Below, piece by piece: positions 43,374 to 55,300 of a stretch of 64,000 nucleotides of DNA. Each line of letters opens with the position of its first letter. Position 1 is the first letter of the stretch. Under the pieces are notes generated by a model. The model was not told the DNA's origin. It made no database searches and saw only the letters and a list, made by a program, of their open reading frames with translations. This DNA is from Artemisia argyi (taxonomy: Eukaryota > Streptophyta > Magnoliopsida > Asterales > Asteraceae). The stretch lies in NCBI GenBank assembly GCA_030686995.1, contig CM060708.1, positions 106,863,044 to 106,927,043 on the forward strand. The letters are read 5' to 3'. Position numbers and translations under genes: made by a program.

Positions 43374-44401
43374 ATGGCATCAAGTCAAGTAAGTTATATC
43401 ATTAATTTTGTTCAATTAGGTTTTAATTCGGATGATTGAAATTAGGTCACGAATTGGGTATTTTTGAATTAGTTCGAATTAAGATGTAATATTTTATGGA
43501 TAAGTGATTAATTTTGAGTAAGAATTCATTGATTGAATTTTCGGATTGAATTGGGTATAATCTTTGGAGCTAGTTTATTTGTAATTGATGAATCCCAGAA
43601 GTTACATGATTGATAATTAGTGATGTTAGGTTATTGCATTATTGATTAGAGCACTAATTGGAAGATTTTAGTAGATGATGTTCTTGGTTTTTATAGAATC
43701 ATTAGGTTGATGATTGGAAATGTTAAGAATCATTGACAGGAGAGTTTGAATGTTGGAAGTACTCAAGAATGGGAGATTACAAGTTAGAAAGAAGTTCGGA
43801 TTGAGTGGGAAATGTTTAGGATGGATTGAGGATGAATGTAGTATACAGAAACTCCAACCGATTCGGTTGCGAGTTGCAACCGATCGGTTTGGAGTATGCC
43901 AAAAGTTGCATCCGATTGGATGGATCTCAAACCGATCGGATGGACGCCTCGGAAAATTTTTTGACATTTTTGAAAATGTGTTTTCTAGTTTCTAAATTGA
44001 TTGGTATTAGTTCTTATACTTTTATAATAACATAATTTGAGATTTCTTTCAGGGAAATGTTGCAAGATTGGGACGAAATCAAAGAAATCCGATTGTTGAC
44101 AAGTATTTGAAAAGGAACGAGAGGAAGAGGATCACTTTCAGTTTGAAACCAGAGTCTAATGATAATGTCAAGTTTTCTAATGTGCAAAACAAAGATGAGA
44201 AGAATGCATATAGGGAACGTCTTTCAAAACTTCAAGAGAGGAAGATTGCTAAGCCTAGGTTGATTGATTGGGAATTGCTTGCGGAGTATGAATGTGAGGT
44301 TCAATTAAGGAGCATGATGACTATGATTTATGTGTATCCTAGTGATGGAGATAGGTTTGAAGATTATTCTTGGAAAAGAGCTTTTAGTATTCGTGAGAAT
44401 G
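43374..44401 (+). pseudogene. Athila-like gag, 5' part with a 664-bp intron
   Basis: Exon 1 is 43374-43388 (ATG, Met-Ala-Ser-Ser-Gln). A GTAAGT donor (43389) and a TTTCTTTCAG acceptor (44043-44052) bound the intron. Exon 2 starts at 44053 and is open to the insertion point at 44401. Exon 2 has no nearby ATG in frame and an in-frame TGA 12 bases upstream of the acceptor, so the splice is the natural way to start the protein. It is rich in Lys/Arg/Asn. The frame is cut by the 44402-56457 insertion and continues at 56463. The intron holds a CCGATCGG module (43853-43943). Confidence 0.65.
43853..43943 (+). promoter_or_regulatory. CCGATCGG module inside the gag intron
   Basis: It carries AACCGATTCGGTTGCG, AACCGATCGGTTT, ATCCGATTGGATG and AACCGATCGGATG, in the same order and spacing as the LTR module. 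A weaker trace is at 43207-43247. Confidence 0.6.
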
Positions 44402-47400
44402 TGTAACACCCCCAAAATCATCACGTCAGCGGAAGACTTAAAATGTCAGCGGAAGACTTTTTGGGTGTTACTTCGAGGATCGTTATCACAATCATAGAAA
44501 ACGACACAAAAGTGACGCTTTAAAGTTTAATTCATTCAAAACACCAAATATTCGAGATATCAAGATGTTTCATAGTTTAGACAACAAATTTATTTGAAAT
44601 ATGTCAAAACGTTTATTTAATCCCATGCCGGGTTACAAGCCCACTCCGTGCCTTCAAGTTCCTTCTTGTTTAGTTACCTGAGATAAACACATGCTAAAAG
44701 TGTCAACACAAAGGTTGGTGAATTCATAGAGTTTATAGTTTTGAATATCGATTTCCAAAATCAAAGAGTTTATGATTCCATAGAAGTTATAATAACAGTT
44801 GATTATCCAATTAAAGTGTGAGAAAATCCATAGTGTTCATAGTTTAATTCGCTAATTAGAAAATGAGTGATTTCCTTATCAATTCAATACAAATTAATCC
44901 GTTGGTTTGCCCTTCACCGAGCCAACACCAAAATAGTAGTTTGTTTGACCTAACCGGGTCAACACCAAAATAGTTTGTTCGTTTGCCAATTATTAATAGT
45001 TTTCCTGCTATATAGTGAGCACAATCTCATCGTTTAATAAAACAGTGGGCTACAGCATTGTACACCCCAAATATCAATCGTTGTAATACTGTATCATGAC
45101 TAGAGTACTACCGTTCTATTGCTCTAAGCTCATGACACTCAACGATTAACAGGCATCAAAATTATCCATAATAATGATGTAAAACAGTGGCCCTCAAGAT
45201 AGGTATTTACCAGTAACCTATGAAATCAAATAGCGTGCATTTGGTGGCTTTCCTCTAGCGACCCAATGGGGACTGTCAATCCCTAATAGATCTATTCACA
45301 ACTACTTACGCTCACCCTTTGGGTGATTAAGGTGCATGAACGAGGGACTTTTGGTAATCGGTACTTAGGCAATAGAAATCAAGTATAGCATATCGTCGAA
45401 CCGTCACTTGTAATCATGTCTATAGCAGGTATTTCCTTATGAGATATAAAAATGTGTAAACCAGTAAAGTTTATATGAAATACAGTCATGTATTTAGTTA
45501 ATGAATACTTGTAAAAGTAAAAAAAACAGTAGTTAAGCATGTATCTCCCCCAAAAACGTTTATAAACCATTGTAAAACAAGTAAGAGTAGGGGCTATGAC
45601 TCACCTTAGTAGTATAGTAGTAGTGGTAGTAACATAATCTCAACGATGCAAGGCAACGGCTTCACACACAACCTAAAAGATATGGTATGTTTTAGTTGAT
45701 AGTCTAAATCTAGTTTTATCGCGAATATTAGTCATTCAGTTGTGATTAAAACTCGTGTTCGTTTAAATGCTTGAAGTTCAAGAACAAAGTTATATATACA
45801 TATAACTTGTGAGTGTACTGATCGATGATCGATGTGCGATAGAAAATCATCAAGAATAAGTCGAAGTATGTAGACGATGTTTTATGATGTTAGTTTTAAA
45901 AGAAAAGAAATAAACGTATCGTTATATATATATCGTTAAAGTTAATTATAGTTACGTTAATATTTATATCGTATATATATAAGTTAAATTTATAAAAGTT
46001 TTATACTAAATATGTGTATTTATATATAAAATATTAATATTATTTTTATAAAATAATATTACAGAAAATCCCTTCAAGTTTTAAAATGTTACCCTTTTTA
46101 ACCCTAACGGTCTAACTTTAACGCCGTTAGTCCAAAATTAACGATTGTTCCATTTTAAGTCCAATTACTATCACTATTTACATTTTTCAACTCCAAGTTT
46201 TAATATTAACAGTTTGTAACCCAAAAATTTAGATTTGACAGTTTCTACCCTAAGTTTCCAAAATTTACACTTTTAGTCCCTCGATTAATAAAATTTGCAA
46301 ATTTAGTCCAAATTTCACCAAATTAAAAGTTTAACATTTTTATTTTCTAAATAAGCTCAGAATATTCAGATTAGCTTATTTGAATAGCTTATTTGCTTAA
46401 AATCCAAATTTTCCATTTAAATGGGCTTAGCGAGCCATTAAACTTGGCCCGTTAACATTTTAAGACCCAAAGGGTTAGGGGGAACACTAGACCTACCTTA
46501 GTCCATCATTTTAAGTTACAAAAACATTTCAAAAGAGTTTGTGTGATCAGCTTATTAAATAAGCTTAAAAACTGCTTATTGGACTCATAAGGCCCAATCG
46601 ATAATTATTAAGTTTTATAGAAAACAGATTTTTGTTCAAACGAAATGGCTTTTGAAAAGAGCTTAAACGAGCTTATTAGATAGAAATAAATATTTTTACT
46701 GGTTGCTAGCAAGGTAAGTAATGAGGTCACGCTTTAAAATTTATAGGTTATGTGTCTAGATTTGAAAATACACGACCAAAGTAAACGTCCAAAAGTCATT
46801 TCTGAAAACATTAAGTTTTATGAAAATTTTCTTAAGTGTTGACAATATTTCGAATGGGTCAAGGCAGCTTCTAAACGTGGTCAAATAATGATGTATACGA
46901 TTAGATTATGGTCGAATCTTTGTTGCTTCTATATGGTAGTATAATAGACATCTCGTATGTATGAAAATATTCATATGTTACATTTCTAGATTTTCATATA
47001 ACGAGGCCAAGTAAATGACCAAAATCATTTCTGAAAACAGTTTGGAGACTTAGAATTATTCTAAGTCTTTTCAATGTAAATCGTATAGGTCCAAATCATC
47101 TTAGAAACGTGTGATATCTATGTGTATACGTTGATATGAGTTCAAAATACTTATAGGGTCTCATTATTGACCTAGTTAACATATGATACGAGGTAAAATA
47201 AGTACATGTCGTGTTTAATATTCTCAAGATATAATTAGTAAGTGTTTGTGCAAAAATCAAAATAATGAAGTGTATAAATAGAAAGGTGGTTCACAAGGTC
47301 TCACCTCACCTTTCAAAGGTGGTGTAAAAAGTGATGCGTGGTTCGTGTGAGGGTACGAGAGCTTTGTGGTTCACTTCACGTTCCACCAAAGGTTCAAGAG

Positions 47401-48531
47401 GCTCCAAGCTTGGTCTCCTAGGTTCACTTGAGACGTGCTTCTTTTTGGCGATCCGTATGTCCTCCAACAACTCCTTTTCGTTACTATATTTGGTGTAATG
47501 GTGCGTATGAGTGTGTGTTACCAACTGAGGATGCATGGGCAGTTATATAGTGAGTTCTTGGAGTGGTAAACACATGTTGGGTTCACAAAAGTTGGAAGGC
47601 AAGATAGAAACGAATATTGGCACCTCATTTCATGTCCAATCGATGGTTTACAAACAAGAGAATGTGTAAGACCATATCATGTTCATTCCTGACATTCCTG
47701 ACACTTACAAGATAGGTTTTGTGGTGATTGGTGAGCATGGGAGGTGCCAAGGAAGCATGTGACACGTTTTTGGTTTATCTTGTTCATATGAGTTGGGGGT
47801 TTCACTTGGGTTGTTTCTAGGGTAGTAAACGAGTGAGGTGGGTCTCGAAATTTATAAGTCTCGATTCTCAGTAACAAGGTGAAGCGGGATGGGTAAAAAT
47901 ATTGTGATGTTGTTTGTCGAAGTCAAAAGAAAATGGTGCGTTTGTGGCTTGGGTCGCGGCAGAAACAAGAAAAGAAAATAATAAAACCAAAACAAACACC
48001 CCTCGCTGGGCTTGTGGCCTGGTGGGCTGCTTGGCGTGGATCAGGCCCAACACAAAAAGAAAAGGATTATGAGTCCGTGTGGTGTGCTGTTTGTGTTTAA
48101 GTGGCCCAAAAGGTGGGTTGGGCCCACGTAGCTTGTTCCGGGTATCGTCTCGGGGTCCAAAAATATTAGTGAGAAATCTCGGGAATTTTTGTAGGCTCGG
48201 GAATTATATAAATTGTGTACGGTAATTAAACGAAACGTATAATTTTAATTATAAATGTTTTAAATATATAAATATTGTACGGTAAATATACGAAACGTAT
48301 ATTTATAAATATAAACGTTTTAAATTTATTATATTATTCGCGATATTTATAGCTTGTGTGTAAGCATCGTTCCTAGGCAATTGGTCAATCATAAATGTCG
48401 TAGTGATTCACATAATATGTAATGTATAAAAAAAATTTGTTCCCCGTAAAAATGGTATTAAATTCACGTAATATCCTTTTATTCAATTATTGATATTTAC
48501 TAATCGTATGGGAAAATTACGAGAGGTTACA
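44402..48531 (-). repeat. 3' LTR of the chromovirus-like element
   Basis: Compared with the other copy it has a 20-bp duplication near 44430, a 13-bp duplication near 46375 and a 9-bp duplication near 47690. TATA-like site GTTATATAGTG (47542-47552, reverse). Small ORFs inside (for example at 47306-47536) are duplicated in both LTRs and are probably leader sequence. Confidence 0.92.
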
Positions 48532-49173
48532 TTGCCTACATCTTACAGGAAATTCCGTCCCGGAATTCTAGTCTAAGATAGTTGCCACGGGTGTCTAGGG
48601 AAAAGATGTGGGTACTTGGTGCAAATCTGGTCTTCGTGTTCCTTAGAAATCCTATATCTTAAGTATAACTTATTTACACTTCAGAGACAATTGTTCCCTT
48701 CATTGCATGATTCTTCCTAAATTAGACATAGGTGATCAGGCTATGTATAATTTACGAGTAATAATGCAATGCTTGGACCAATCGACCCGTAAGATGTCCG
48801 GTCTAGTTGTTAGTTCGTAGAGTTTGTAAGTCAAACGGTTGCTTTCCGAAATCAAGGTATGAGTGATTGCTCTAACTTAGTCAATACTAAAATGGTTCGT
48901 CGGTTTGGTGTTGAAATGGATTTTAGGAAGAACTAGATAGTACAATAGATGAGTAAATATCATAGCGAGTCGCTTACTGAACAGAAGGTAGACCTAAGTC
49001 ATGAGAAAGAAGAACACTTAAAGGTGACATCACTTAGTACCACAAAGTGCTTAAGGAAATTCGGACGGTTAAATTCTAAACTTCATCAGTCTGTTGTGTT
49101 TGTTGAGACCCTGGTGAGCTTCTCCAGCTTCTAGCATATACGCTCCCCCACGAGCGACCTTGATTTGTTGACC
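48532..49173 (-). other. internal region between gag and the 3' LTR
   Basis: After the gag stop the frame can be read on through ARGGAYMLEAGEA-like residues (about 49110-49160), the usual gag-protease linker, then decays. The sequence just before the LTR (minus: GGGACGGAATTTCC) resembles the segment that precedes the polypurine tract in chromoviruses. Protease, RT and integrase are absent. Confidence 0.5.
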
Positions 49174-49504
49174 TTAGTTTTGGGGACATTGGTTCCTGTA
49201 GTGTCCTTGCTCTCCACATCCAAAACATGTAATCATAGTTTGGCCTTTACAGTCCCTAGCAAGGTGTCCCAGTTTTTGACAGTTGTAGCACTTAGCAGGG
49301 CAAGGACCCGAGTGATGATACTTACATCGATTACATAGTGGTTGGGTCCCCGCACAACCTTTGCCTTGTGCTTGTGTTGCCACATATCCTATTGCAGCCC
49401 CTTGTTTCCTATTCTGTTGTTGATGGTGATTAGCATTATGGTGTTGGTTGTTATTATAACCTCCATGGTTATTTTTCCATTTTCCGTTGTTGTTGTTGTG
49501 AGGT

Positions 49505-49548
<44 letters not shown>

Positions 49549-50283
49549 GCGGTGATTGCTGGTGTTGCCATGATGGTTGTTGTCGTGGTGATGGGTGATT
49601 CTTTTATTATCGAGTTTCCTCTTAAGCTCATTGCATTTGACCTCTTGGTCCAATAGCCTCTGAGAAAGTTTCATTGCTGCTTCCAGGGTTGGCGGGTTTG
49701 AGGAGGTGACATCTCCTTCAATGTTCCTAGGGAGTCCTTCGACGTACTTTTCCAAAGTTTTCTCAAGGTCGGGTACCATCGAGGGGCATAGTATCTTAAG
49801 TTCCTGAAACCTTCGGTTGTAAGTTCTCAAATTGATTCCCTTTACTACCAACACATAGAACTCATCATCAAGCTTCCTCAATTCCGAACGAGGACAATAC
49901 TTCTTTAATATTTCGGTCTTGAATTTAGTCCATGAGAGTTGATATGCTATCGTTGCTCCTAGAGTCTGAACAATAGTATTCCACCAAGATAGGGCATCTT
50001 GTATTAGAGTTTCCGTTGCGAAGCTAACTTTGTTGTTTTCTGAGCGTCTACCTGTTTGGAAGATCGTTTCACATCGCTCAAACCATTGTGCTAATTCGGA
50101 TGTCCCTTCGGTACCTTTGAAGTATGTGGGTTGGCATGCTATAAAGTCCTTATAGGTGTAGTAACGAGGTGCAGGTGTCGCGTTTCTAGCCATTTTTGTG
50201 CCAGTATCTCTTTGGCGGGCTTGTTCGGTTAAGACGGCATTGACATTATTAGCAATTGCTTGCTGTATCGCTGCTGGGGTCAT
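49174..50283 (-). CDS. gag: chromovirus-like gag (369 aa)
   Basis: This is the structural gag of the nested element. A retrotransposon-gag core runs through about residues 40-190 (FKGTEGTSELAQWFERCE, LSWTKFKTEILKKYCPRSE, KYVEGLPRNIEGDV). A His/Asn-rich segment with 14 consecutive Asn follows (about 49510-49551), then three zinc knuckles: an atypical CNRCKYHHSGPC and two canonical ones, CYNCQKLGHLARDC and CFGCGEQGHYRNQC. The first ATG is at 50283, but the frame is open further upstream through a Thr-rich stretch, so the true start may be earlier. The TAA after ...QCPQN is probably a premature stop, because linker-like sequence continues in frame. Gag may be full length while the polyprotein is not. 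Confidence 0.75.
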
Positions 50284-50524
50284 AACTTCGGGGTTTGTTG
50301 GTGTAGTGGTTGTGGTTGTTCTTCTAGTTCTAGCTATGTTGCTAATATCAACGAAAGAAAGACGTATGTTTAGAATTTCATACTGACCAAGTTAAGTTAG
50401 AATACTTCTTATACAACCAAGAATAGGTTATAATCATAACAACTTAGTCAATGAGAAATTTTAGTTAAGATGTGTCACATCATGTCGGAAGGACAAACAT
50501 AAATCGATGTCATTACAACATTTA

Positions 50525-51190
50525 TTAATACTTGTTTGAATGTTTACAAAACATCATATGACAAGATTCCTTATTAATAGAATATTGGTTTGTTAAACTG
50601 ACAAGTCTCAGATTCATGGTTTTCCTAAGGTTTTGTCCATGTGGTTTTTGAAGTTCTTGAATGGCAGTGGTCATAGTTTCGATGGTTTGATCTCTTGCAC
50701 TTTCCCTAGTTAGGGATTTTTGTAAGGCTTGCCTAAGATACACATTCTCCATGTCAATCCTCTCAATTTCACGGTCCAGGCTCCCATCCTTATTTCTGTT
50801 GAAGTGTTGGCTCCACACAATGCTCCTATAAACTCCATTGATTCCCAAAACTGAGTATTCATTTGTTCAAATACAACCTTCATAACTAATTGGCCAATTA
50901 CGAAGTTCTCAATCTCATCTGTAAGAGTCTCTACGTGTCCACGAAGGAAGTCGTTGAAAGTGTCGGTAATAGTTTTGATTCGATTCTTATGTCGGACAAG
51001 TCTATCTGCCAACAAGGGTATAGTGTGATGAAGGGGCGAATAAATAGTTATTCCTAATGATCTAATCCTGAGTGGTTTTAATTGTTCTTTTAAGCTTAAC
51101 GTATCTGCAACTACATTAGCTTTTCTTGGGTGATAACGTATCTTACAGTCATAATTTTTGAGTAGCTCTAACTAGTGGCGTTGTCTTGAC
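50525..51190 (-). pseudogene. pol scrap: RNase H end and linker, placed before gag
   Basis: On the minus strand 51190-51062 reads a degraded RNase H C-terminus (ELLKNYDCKIRYHPRKANVVAD). It continues into overlapping frames 51015-50710 and 50848-50525 (NRIKTITDTFNDFLRGHVE, then EIERIDMENVYLRQALQKS). In Gypsy elements this region belongs downstream of gag and RT; here it is upstream of gag, next to the primer site side. This indicates internal rearrangement. The identity of the linker part is inferred from position only. Confidence 0.55.
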
Positions 51191-52346
51191 TTTGAGAAAC
51201 AAATCCATTCTGAATGAAGATTTCTATCGTATTTGGAAAATAATTATTGTTCACATTCCATTGTTTCGTGAAAATCTGTGGGGTAATTTACCCATTTAGA
51301 CAAAAAGTTTGTCTGTAACAGATATTTAACAATGAGGGTTTCGGATAACAGTGATAGACGTAGAGAAGGTTGCTAAACTTCAGCTTTTGTTCTGGTGGAA
51401 GGTCTAAAGTCTTTCCGTTTAATTATGTTTCTTGACAGGTTAAAAGAAGGCTTTGATACTAAGAGGACTATTTGGGGTTTTTCTACGCAAATAACTCCTA
51501 TGTGGATGTAAGGTTGAATCGCTGAAGGAATCTCTTTCCGTTCTTAAAGCAAGTATGCTTTTCAAGCTTTTCCTTTACTCTTACTATAGCAGGCACACGC
51601 AAAACTCTCTATTTGGCTTTTTACTAGAATCAATATGTCTAAACCTAAGGTAGTGTTTTCATGACTCATTAAACGGGGGATCAAAATCTTTGCGCAGTAG
51701 CGGAGGATGAAGCGAAGGTAGGGGACACAACCTATTCAGGGAAGGAAGGTGGATTGGACTCACTCTAGTTCATGGTATGGGTAAAAACAGTCCTAATGAC
51801 TTTGAGTGAAGATATGCTTATATGGCACGAAATGCCGATCAAATTCGTCGAACAAGGGATGTGCATTCAAAAATGCCTATAGTTCTGCTCTAGTAAGAAG
51901 TTCATGGATCTATTGGTAGAAGCTAGTAGGTGGTGATGGTGATAGCACAGGTGGTGTAAGTGGTGGTGGCACAACTGATTTCGGTGGTGGTATGACAAGA
52001 GCTGGTAGTGATATAAGAAGAATTTGCTTTATACGGCTGAAGTTGTCGAATTTTCCTATTTCGGTGAATTGGATCAGGTGATGTTGAAGGGGAAGCCTAT
52101 AAATCCGATGACAAGACAATAGGGTGGGAATATGAAGACATGGTATTTGTAATAATCCCGATTAGTAAATATAAGTCATTAGCATAATTATAACATGTTA
52201 ACATATATACGAAATCATGTAAAAGTAATGTCTCTACCAGATGTTGGAAACGCGTAGGCACGGAGGGCATAAGGTGGTATTTTGTAAAAGTGGTCCGTTT
52301 TAAAAGTGTAGTTATAGTCCAATGTTCAAAACACTTGGTTCTCTAT
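51191..52346 (-). other. decayed internal sequence upstream of the pol scrap
   Basis: No readable domain was found. A short minus-strand frame at 51910-52119 is low-complexity (Pro/Ser). It may be further remnants of RT-RNase H. Confidence 0.4.
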
Positions 52347-52349
52347 AAC

Positions 52350-52367
52350 TGTAGCTCTGATGCCAAT
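52350..52367 (-). other. primer binding site (tRNA-iMet) of the chromovirus-like element
   Basis: The minus strand reads ATTGGCATCAGAGCTACAG next to the LTR end GTGTTACA. It is close to the tRNA-iMet complement TGGTATCAGAGC. Confidence 0.8.
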
Positions 52368-52368
52368 C

Positions 52369-55300
52369 TGTAACACCCCCAAAATCATCACGTCAGCGGA
52401 AGACTTTTTGGGTGTTACTTCGAGGATCTTTATTACAATCATAGAAAACGACACAAAAGTGACGCTTTAAAGTTTAATTCATTCAAAATACCAAATATTC
52501 GAGATATCAAGATGTTTCATAGTTTAGACAACAAATTTATTTGAAATGTGTCAAAACGTTTATTTAAGCCCATGCCGGGTTACAAGCCCACTCCGTGCCT
52601 TCAAGTTCCTTCTTGTTTAGTTACCTGAGATAAACACATGCTAAAAGTGTCAACACAAAGGTTGGTGAGTTCATAGAGTTTATAGTTTTGAATATCGATT
52701 TCCAAAATCAAAGAGTTTATGATTCCATAGAAGTTATAATAACAGTTGATTATCCAATTAAAGTGTGAGAAAATCTATAGTGTTCATAGTTTAATTCGTT
52801 AATTAGAAAATGAGTGATTTCCTTATCAATTCAATACAAATTAATCCGTTGGTTTGCCCTTCACCGAGCCAACACCAAAATAGTAGTTTGTTTGACCTAA
52901 CCGGGTCAACACCAAAATAGTTTGTTCGTTTGCCAATTATTAATAGTTTTCCTGCTATATAGTGAGCACAATCTCATCATTTAATAAAACAGTGGGCTAC
53001 AACATTGTACACCCCAAATATCAATCGTTGTAATACTGTATCATGACTAGAGTACTACCGTTCTATTGCTCTAAGCTCATGACACTCAACGATTAACAGG
53101 CATCAAAATTATCCATAATAATGATGTAAAACAGTGGCCCTCAAGATAGGTATTTACCAGTAACCTATGAAATCAAATAGCGTGCATTTGGTGGCTTTCC
53201 TCTAGCGACCAAATGGGGACTGTCAATCCCTAATAGATCTATTCACAACTACTTACGCTCACCCTTTGGGTGATTAAGGTGCATGAACGAGGGACTTTTG
53301 GTAATCGGTACTTAGGCAATAGAAATCAAGTATAGCATATCGTCGAACCGTCACTTGTAATCATGTCTATAGCAGGTATTTCCTTATGAGATATAAAAAT
53401 GTGTAAACCAGTAAAGTTTATATGAAATACAGTCATGTATTTAGTTAATGAATACTTGTAAAAGTAAAAAAAACAGTAGTTAAGCATGTATCTCCCCCAA
53501 AAACGTTTATAAACCATTGTAAAACAAGTAAGAGTAGGGGCTATGACTCACCTTAGTAGTACAGTAGTAGTGGTAGTAACATAATCTCAACGATGCAAGG
53601 CAACGGCTTCACACATAACCTAAAAGATATGGTATGTTTTAGTTGATAGTCTAAATCTAGTTTTATCGCGAATATTAGTCATTCAGTTGTGATTAAAACT
53701 CGTGTTCGTTTAAATGCTTGAAGTTCAAGAACAAAGTTATATATACATATAACTTGTGAGTGTACTGATCGATGATCGATGTGCGATAGAAAATCATCAA
53801 GAATAAGTCGAAGTATGTAGACGATGTTTTATGATGTTAGTTTTAAAAGAAAAGAAATAAACGTATCGTTATATATATATCGTTAAAGTTAATTATAGTT
53901 ACGTTAATATTTATATCGTATATATATAAGTTAAATTTATAAAAGTTTTATACTAAATATGTGTATTTATATATAAAATATTAATATTATTTTTATAAAA
54001 TAATATTACAGAAAATCCCTTCAAGTTTTAAAATGTTACCCTTTTTATCCCTAACGGTCTAACTTTAACGCCGTTAGTCCAAAATTAACGATTGTTCCAT
54101 TTTAAGTCCAATTACTATCACTATTTACATTTTTCAACTCCAAGTTTTAATATTAACAGTTTGTAACCCAAAAATTTAGATTTGACAGTTTCTACCCTAA
54201 GTTTCCAAAATTTACACTTTTAGTCCCTCGATTAATAAAATTTGCAAATTTAGTCCAAATTTCACCAAATTAAAAGTTTAACATTTTTATTTTCTAAATA
54301 AGCTCAGAATATTCAGATTAGCTTATTTGCTTAAAATCCAAATTTTCCATTTAAATGGGCTTAGCGAGCCATTAAACTTGGCCCGTTAACATTTTAAGAC
54401 CCAAAAGGTTAGGGGGAACACTAGACCTACCTTAGTCCATCATTTTAAGTTACAAAAACATTTCAAAAGAGTTTGTGTGATCAGCTTATTAAATAAGCTT
54501 AAAAACTGCTTATTGGACTCATAAGGCCCAATCGATAATTATTAAGTTTTATAGAAAACAGATTTTTGTTCAAACGAAATGGCTTTTGAAAAGAGCTTAA
54601 ACGAGCTTATTAGATAGAAATAAATATTTTTACTGGTTGCTAGCAAGGTAAGTAATGAGGTCACGCTTTAAAATTTATAGGTTATGTGTCTAGATTTAAA
54701 AATACACGACCAAAGTAAACGTCCAAAAGTCATTTCTGAAAACATTAAGTTTTATGAAAATTTTCTTAAGTGTTGACAATATTTCGAATGAGTCAAGGCA
54801 GCTTCTAAACGTGGTCAAATAATGATGTATACGATTAGATTATGGTCGAATCTTTTTTGCTTCTATATGGTAGTATAATAGACATCTCGTATGTATGAAA
54901 ATATTCATATGTTACATTTCTAGATTTTCATATAACGAGGCCAAGTAAATGACCAAAATCATTTCTGAAAACAGTTTGGAGACTTAGAATTATTCTAAGT
55001 GTTTTCAATGTAAATCGTATAGGTCCAAATCATCTTAGAAACGTGTGATATCTATGTGTATACATTGATATGAGTTCAAAATACTTATAGGGTCTCATTA
55101 TTGACCTAGTTAACATATGATACGAGGTAAAATAAGTACATGTCGTGTTTAATATTCTCAAGATATAATTAGTAAGTGTTTGTGCAAAAATCAAAATAAT
55201 GAAGTGTATAAATAGAAAGGTGGTTCACAAGGTCTCACCTCACCTTTCAAAGGTGGTGTAAAAAGTGATGCGTGGTTCGTGTGAGGGTACGAGAGCTTTG

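Noticed and set aside
47306..48053. Three minus-strand ORFs of 61-76 codons duplicated at 55240-55978
   Set aside because: The duplication simply reflects the two LTRs. They fall in the LTR leader and U3 and show differing composition with no domain.
49342..49656. Plus-strand Val-rich 'membrane' ORF
   Set aside because: It is the antisense of the poly-Asn tract in gag; the hydrophobic run is a GTT-repeat artefact.
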